DNA of 64,000 nucleotides from Azospirillaceae bacterium (GTDB taxonomy: Bacteria > Pseudomonadota > Alphaproteobacteria > Azospirillales > Azospirillaceae). The notes under the pieces were generated by a model, which was given only the letters and a program-made list of their open reading frames with translations, searched no databases and had not been told where the DNA came from. The position numbers were made by a program, and so were the translations under genes. This document shows positions 61,323 through 64,000 of the stretch, one piece after another; the first letter of the stretch is position 1, and each line of letters starts with the position of its first letter. Location of the stretch: contig JAPWJW010000003.1 in assembly GCA_028283825.1 (NCBI GenBank), forward strand, positions 992,001-1,056,000, given 5' to 3'.

Positions 61323-62681
61323 TCAGGCCGTCCCGGACACCTGGGCCAGGGCGTCCACCCGGTCGAGATGGCGATGAATGGCATCGATAAGGCCGCTCAC
61401 GTCACCGTCCGTGCCCAGGGTGACGAAGCCGGCATCCGGCCCCTCTTCCACCCGCACCTCCCGTTCCATGAACAGGTCGAACACCCGCACCCGCAAGGGG
61501 TGGGCCCGGTACGGCCCCACGGCCACCGGTGCCCAGCCGCCGGTCTTGTCCCCCGCCGCCGACGCGTGGACCGCGACCACCAGCTTGAAGGTGCGCAAGT
61601 CCTGCGACAGCACGCAAAGCCGCAAGTCGGCCGGTGCGCCCGCCGCCGCCACCGGCGTGACGGTGATATAGAACAGCGGCACGTTGCCGATGTTCACACT
61701 ATCGAAAAGATGGAAGGCGTAGGCGCCAGCGCGCCCATCGACCGACGCCACGATGTGCTTGGACAGCTGTTGCGCCAACGGCCACAAATCAGCCGCCGGC
61801 CCGCCCCCCGCGACCTCCGCCAGCAGGCCGGCCAGGGCGGCATCGCTGAAAGCGGCGGTCGCCTCCAACTCCTCCCGCGTTTCCGGCGTCAGCTCGGCCG
61901 GGCGCTTGCGGATGAACAGGTGGCCTTGCCCGCGCGCCGCCAGAATGTTCTGGCGGGTGCACAGCATGTCCGGACTGCCGCTCAGATACGGCCACGCCAC
62001 GAAGGTCGCGTTGTGGCGGCGGACCGCGCCGTCCGCCACCGCCACCAGCAGGGTTTGCAGCATGGTCTCATCGGTCATGCAGGACCGGGCGAACGGCGCC
62101 GCGACCTCCGGCGTTGCCGCCAACGCCAGGATGGCGGCGGCGTGCGGGCGGGCAAGGACGATCCAGTTGCTGCCGTGGCACAGGCCCCGACGCACCGCCG
62201 CGTCCAGCGTCACGGCTTCGGTGCCGAAGGGACCGACGCCCGGCAATTCCCGGAAATCCAGGGAAAAGCGGTGCAGGGCGTCGGCCTGCCCGGCAGGGTC
62301 CATGGTCGTCACCGGCACGGCGTCGCTGTAGGACCAGCCGGGCTCCAGCGTCCAGCGGGCATCGTCCTGGCCGAACAGGGGCAGATGCTGTTCGCTCAGC
62401 CAGAAGAAATGCGACCAGGCATGCCCCCCCGCCAACGCGGCCTCCAGGGCGCGCAATGCGGCCGCCACCAGGGAATAGCCACCCCAGCTGCACGGTTGGG
62501 ACGGCAGCGCTACCACATTGGGGAAACGGGCCGCTAGGCGCATCACCAGGTCGCGCAGGTCGGCGGGCGCCTTGGGGTCGCAATGGACAACGTAGAGATG
62601 TTCAGGCCGGTAAATGAACCGGAACAGGTCCGCCACCTGATCGCACGCCCTGTGGCAACTTATGAAATAACAGTTCGCCAT
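61323..62681 (-). CDS. GT14-type (core-2/I-branching-like) glycosyltransferase
   Basis: A 452-residue cytosolic protein whose N-terminal 270 residues match the beta-1,6-N-acetylglucosaminyltransferase (Branch) fold: CYFISCHRACDQVADLFRFI, LYVVHCDPKA, PCSWGGYSLVAAALRALEAAL, HFFWLSEQHLPL and GSNWIVLARPHA. The C-terminal 180 residues show no recognised domain. Bacterial members transfer sugars onto surface polysaccharides or proteins. ATG 62681 is the start I prefer; TTG 62690 is in frame. No polysaccharide genes are nearby, and its upstream neighbour encodes a peptidoglycan enzyme. Confidence 0.85.
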   Translation of the reverse strand: MANCYFISCHRACDQVADLFRFIYRPEHLYVVHCDPKAPADLRDLVMRLAARFPNVVALPSQPCSWGGYSLVAAALRALEAALAGGHAWSHFFWLSEQHLPLFGQDDARWTLEPGWSYSDAVPVTTMDPAGQADALHRFSLDFRELPGVGPFGTEAVTLDAAVRRGLCHGSNWIVLARPHAAAILALAATPEVAAPFARSCMTDETMLQTLLVAVADGAVRRHNATFVAWPYLSGSPDMLCTRQNILAARGQGHLFIRKRPAELTPETREELEATAAFSDAALAGLLAEVAGGGPAADLWPLAQQLSKHIVASVDGRAGAYAFHLFDSVNIGNVPLFYITVTPVAAAGAPADLRLCVLSQDLRTFKLVVAVHASAAGDKTGGWAPVAVGPYRAHPLRVRVFDLFMEREVRVEEGPDAGFVTLGTDGDVSGLIDAIHRHLDRVDALAQVSGTA

Positions 62682-62786
62682 GAGGCCCAACGTCCCAACC
62701 CGCCATCAAACCCCATGGCACATAGTACAAAGGCCGCGCGCAGCGCAACCCCGGCGGCACCGCCCATCCCGTCGCCCAGCACGGTC

Positions 62787-64000
62787 CTACCGCACCCGCA
62801 CGGTGGCCTTGGCCTTTTGCCCGACGGCATCGATGACGGCGATGTCGGCGAAACCGATGCCGTCCGGCACCCACCCCGCCCCATCCTCACCGTCAGCTGA
62901 CGGCAGCGGCAGGCCATTGACCAGCCAATGGAACGGCGCCCGGCCGCCCAACGCCTCCAGCGGGACGGCAGCGGCCGTGCCGTCATGGCCCTGCGCGCGC
63001 TCCACCTCCGCCCCGTCGGGTGGGAAGGCGATCTTCAGGGGCGCGTCGCCGCCACCGCCGATACCGGACCCATGGTCGAACAGGGCGAGCGTCATCGGCA
63101 GGGCCTGTCCCGGCCCCACCAGCAGGGCGCCCGGCGGCGGTGATGGCGCCTCCTCCCCGGCCGGCAGCAGGTCGGCGACGCGGAACAGCAGCGGTGCCGC
63201 CACATCCCGGCCGGCGGCACCGGGACGGGGGGTGCCGTCGGGCCGCCCCACCCAGACGCCGACGGCCTGGCCGCCCGTGAAACCCACCGCCCAGGCATCG
63301 CGAAAGCCGTAGGACGTGCCGGTCTTGTAAGCCAACCAACGCCCGCCGATGGCGGCGCGGCCATCGGGGCGGGGCGTTTCCGCCAGGATGTCGGCCACAT
63401 ACCAGGCGGCCACCGGGCTCAACAGCCGCCGTTCGGCCACGGCCCGATTGCCGGGAACCGGCAGCGTCAGCGCCAGGGGCAGCGCCCGTCCCCGGTCGGC
63501 CAGGTCGGCGTAAAGGTTGGTCAGGTCCGCCAGGCTGATGCCCACGCCGCCCAAGGCCAGCGGCAGGCCCGGCGCCGCGTCCGGACGCGGCAGGCTGACC
63601 TGGGCGCCGACCTCGCGCAGGCGGGCCAGGAAACGGGCCGGCCCCACCCGGTCCAGCACCTTGACCGCCGGCACGTTCAGCGATTGCTGCAGGGCCTCGC
63701 GCACCGTCACCAGCCCGTGGAACCCGCCGTCGAAATTGCGCGGGGCGTAATCGCCGAACACCGCCGGGGCATCGTTGATGCGGGTCTCGGGATGCAGGGG
63801 CAGCGCCTCGAACCCCATGCCATAGAGGAAGGGTTTCAGAGCGGAGCCGGGGGAGCGCGGGGCCGCCACCATGTCCACCTGGCCGAACGGCCCGGTGAAA
63901 CTGCCGCCGACATAGGCGCGGGCGCGGCGGTTGGCGACATCCACCACCAGCACCGCGACCTCCGCCTCCGGCTCCAGCGCGGCACGGGCATCGCGGACCA
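62787..64000 (-). CDS. pbpC: penicillin-binding protein 1C, C-terminal part
   Basis: The frame runs off the window end, so only the last 404 residues are seen. They cover the transpeptidase domain with PGSALKP (SxxK nucleophile motif), SLN and KTGTS, and the C-terminal beta domain of PBP1C (from about GVWVGRPDG to AKATVRVR). The glycosyltransferase half must lie beyond position 64000. This inner-membrane enzyme polymerises and cross-links peptidoglycan. The segment FGDYAPRNFDGGFHGLVTVREALQQSLNVPAVK is characteristic of the PbpC group. In many genomes a large alpha-2-macroglobulin-like gene lies upstream; that cannot be checked here. Confidence 0.93.
   Translation of the reverse strand, partial: VRDARAALEPEAEVAVLVVDVANRRARAYVGGSFTGPFGQVDMVAAPRSPGSALKPFLYGMGFEALPLHPETRINDAPAVFGDYAPRNFDGGFHGLVTVREALQQSLNVPAVKVLDRVGPARFLARLREVGAQVSLPRPDAAPGLPLALGGVGISLADLTNLYADLADRGRALPLALTLPVPGNRAVAERRLLSPVAAWYVADILAETPRPDGRAAIGGRWLAYKTGTSYGFRDAWAVGFTGGQAVGVWVGRPDGTPRPGAAGRDVAAPLLFRVADLLPAGEEAPSPPPGALLVGPGQALPMTLALFDHGSGIGGGGDAPLKIAFPPDGAEVERAQGHDGTAAAVPLEALGGRAPFHWLVNGLPLPSADGEDGAGWVPDGIGFADIAVIDAVGQKAKATVRVR

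Noticed and set aside
61185-62537. 450-residue plus-strand frame opposite the GT14 gene
   Set aside because: His/Arg/Gly-rich shadow of a GC-rich gene; no recognised motif.

Overview
The window is GC-rich, densely coded bacterial DNA. The gene families, the strong GC bias at third codon positions, the long-form leuA and the ACR3/ArsH arsenic genes suggest an alphaproteobacterium, and an Azospirillaceae/Rhodospirillales relative is my best guess. That is inference from gene content; no rRNA or other marker gene is present.

Layout. (1) 1-7101: the tail of an NAD(P)-dependent epimerase-like protein, two tandem secreted S10 serine carboxypeptidase paralogues, a secreted S9 prolyl-oligopeptidase-family peptidase, and a secreted protein of unknown function. 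(2) 7192-10188: an arsenic resistance operon of arsH, arsR, an arsC-acetyltransferase fusion and an ACR3 efflux pump. (3) 10326-12461: a TonB-dependent siderophore receptor behind a Fur-like site. (4) 12700-14708: leuA, preceded by a promoter, a 17-residue leucine-rich leader peptide and hairpins, which looks like an attenuator. (5) 15631-53018, more than half the window: a type I secretion locus. It holds two ABC exporter half-transporters, a membrane fusion protein, one giant repetitive adhesin gene (20952-51012), then a response regulator/PP2C phosphatase, a STAS protein and a HATPase protein that form a partner-switching module. (6) 53025-58084: a LysR/SDR divergent pair, and a tautomerase-SDR-flavin monooxygenase operon divergent from a MarR regulator. 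(7) 58271-64000: a chemotaxis receptor, an aldo/keto reductase, a GT14-type glycosyltransferase, and the C-terminal part of penicillin-binding protein 1C.

The main result is the giant adhesin. As given, its frame is broken 13 times. Every break is a +1 insertion, and adjacent insertions can all be placed exactly 500n+1 bases apart, so they lie on a strict 500-base lattice once the inserted bases are removed. I conclude they are artefacts of windowed consensus building in a repetitive region, not mutations. Removing them restores one reading frame of 30,048 bases (10,015 residues). It has a Gly/Thr-rich stalk of about 19 units of roughly 50 residues, about 77 Ig-like repeats of roughly 110 residues, and a non-RTX C-terminus. 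The repeats grade from nearly identical copies at the N-terminal end to divergent, Asp-rich copies at the C-terminal end.

Smaller points are a dispersed structured repeat found just after three stop codons, a probably leaderless ars operon, unusual ABC signature motifs in both exporter subunits, and an SDR with Phe in place of the catalytic Tyr.
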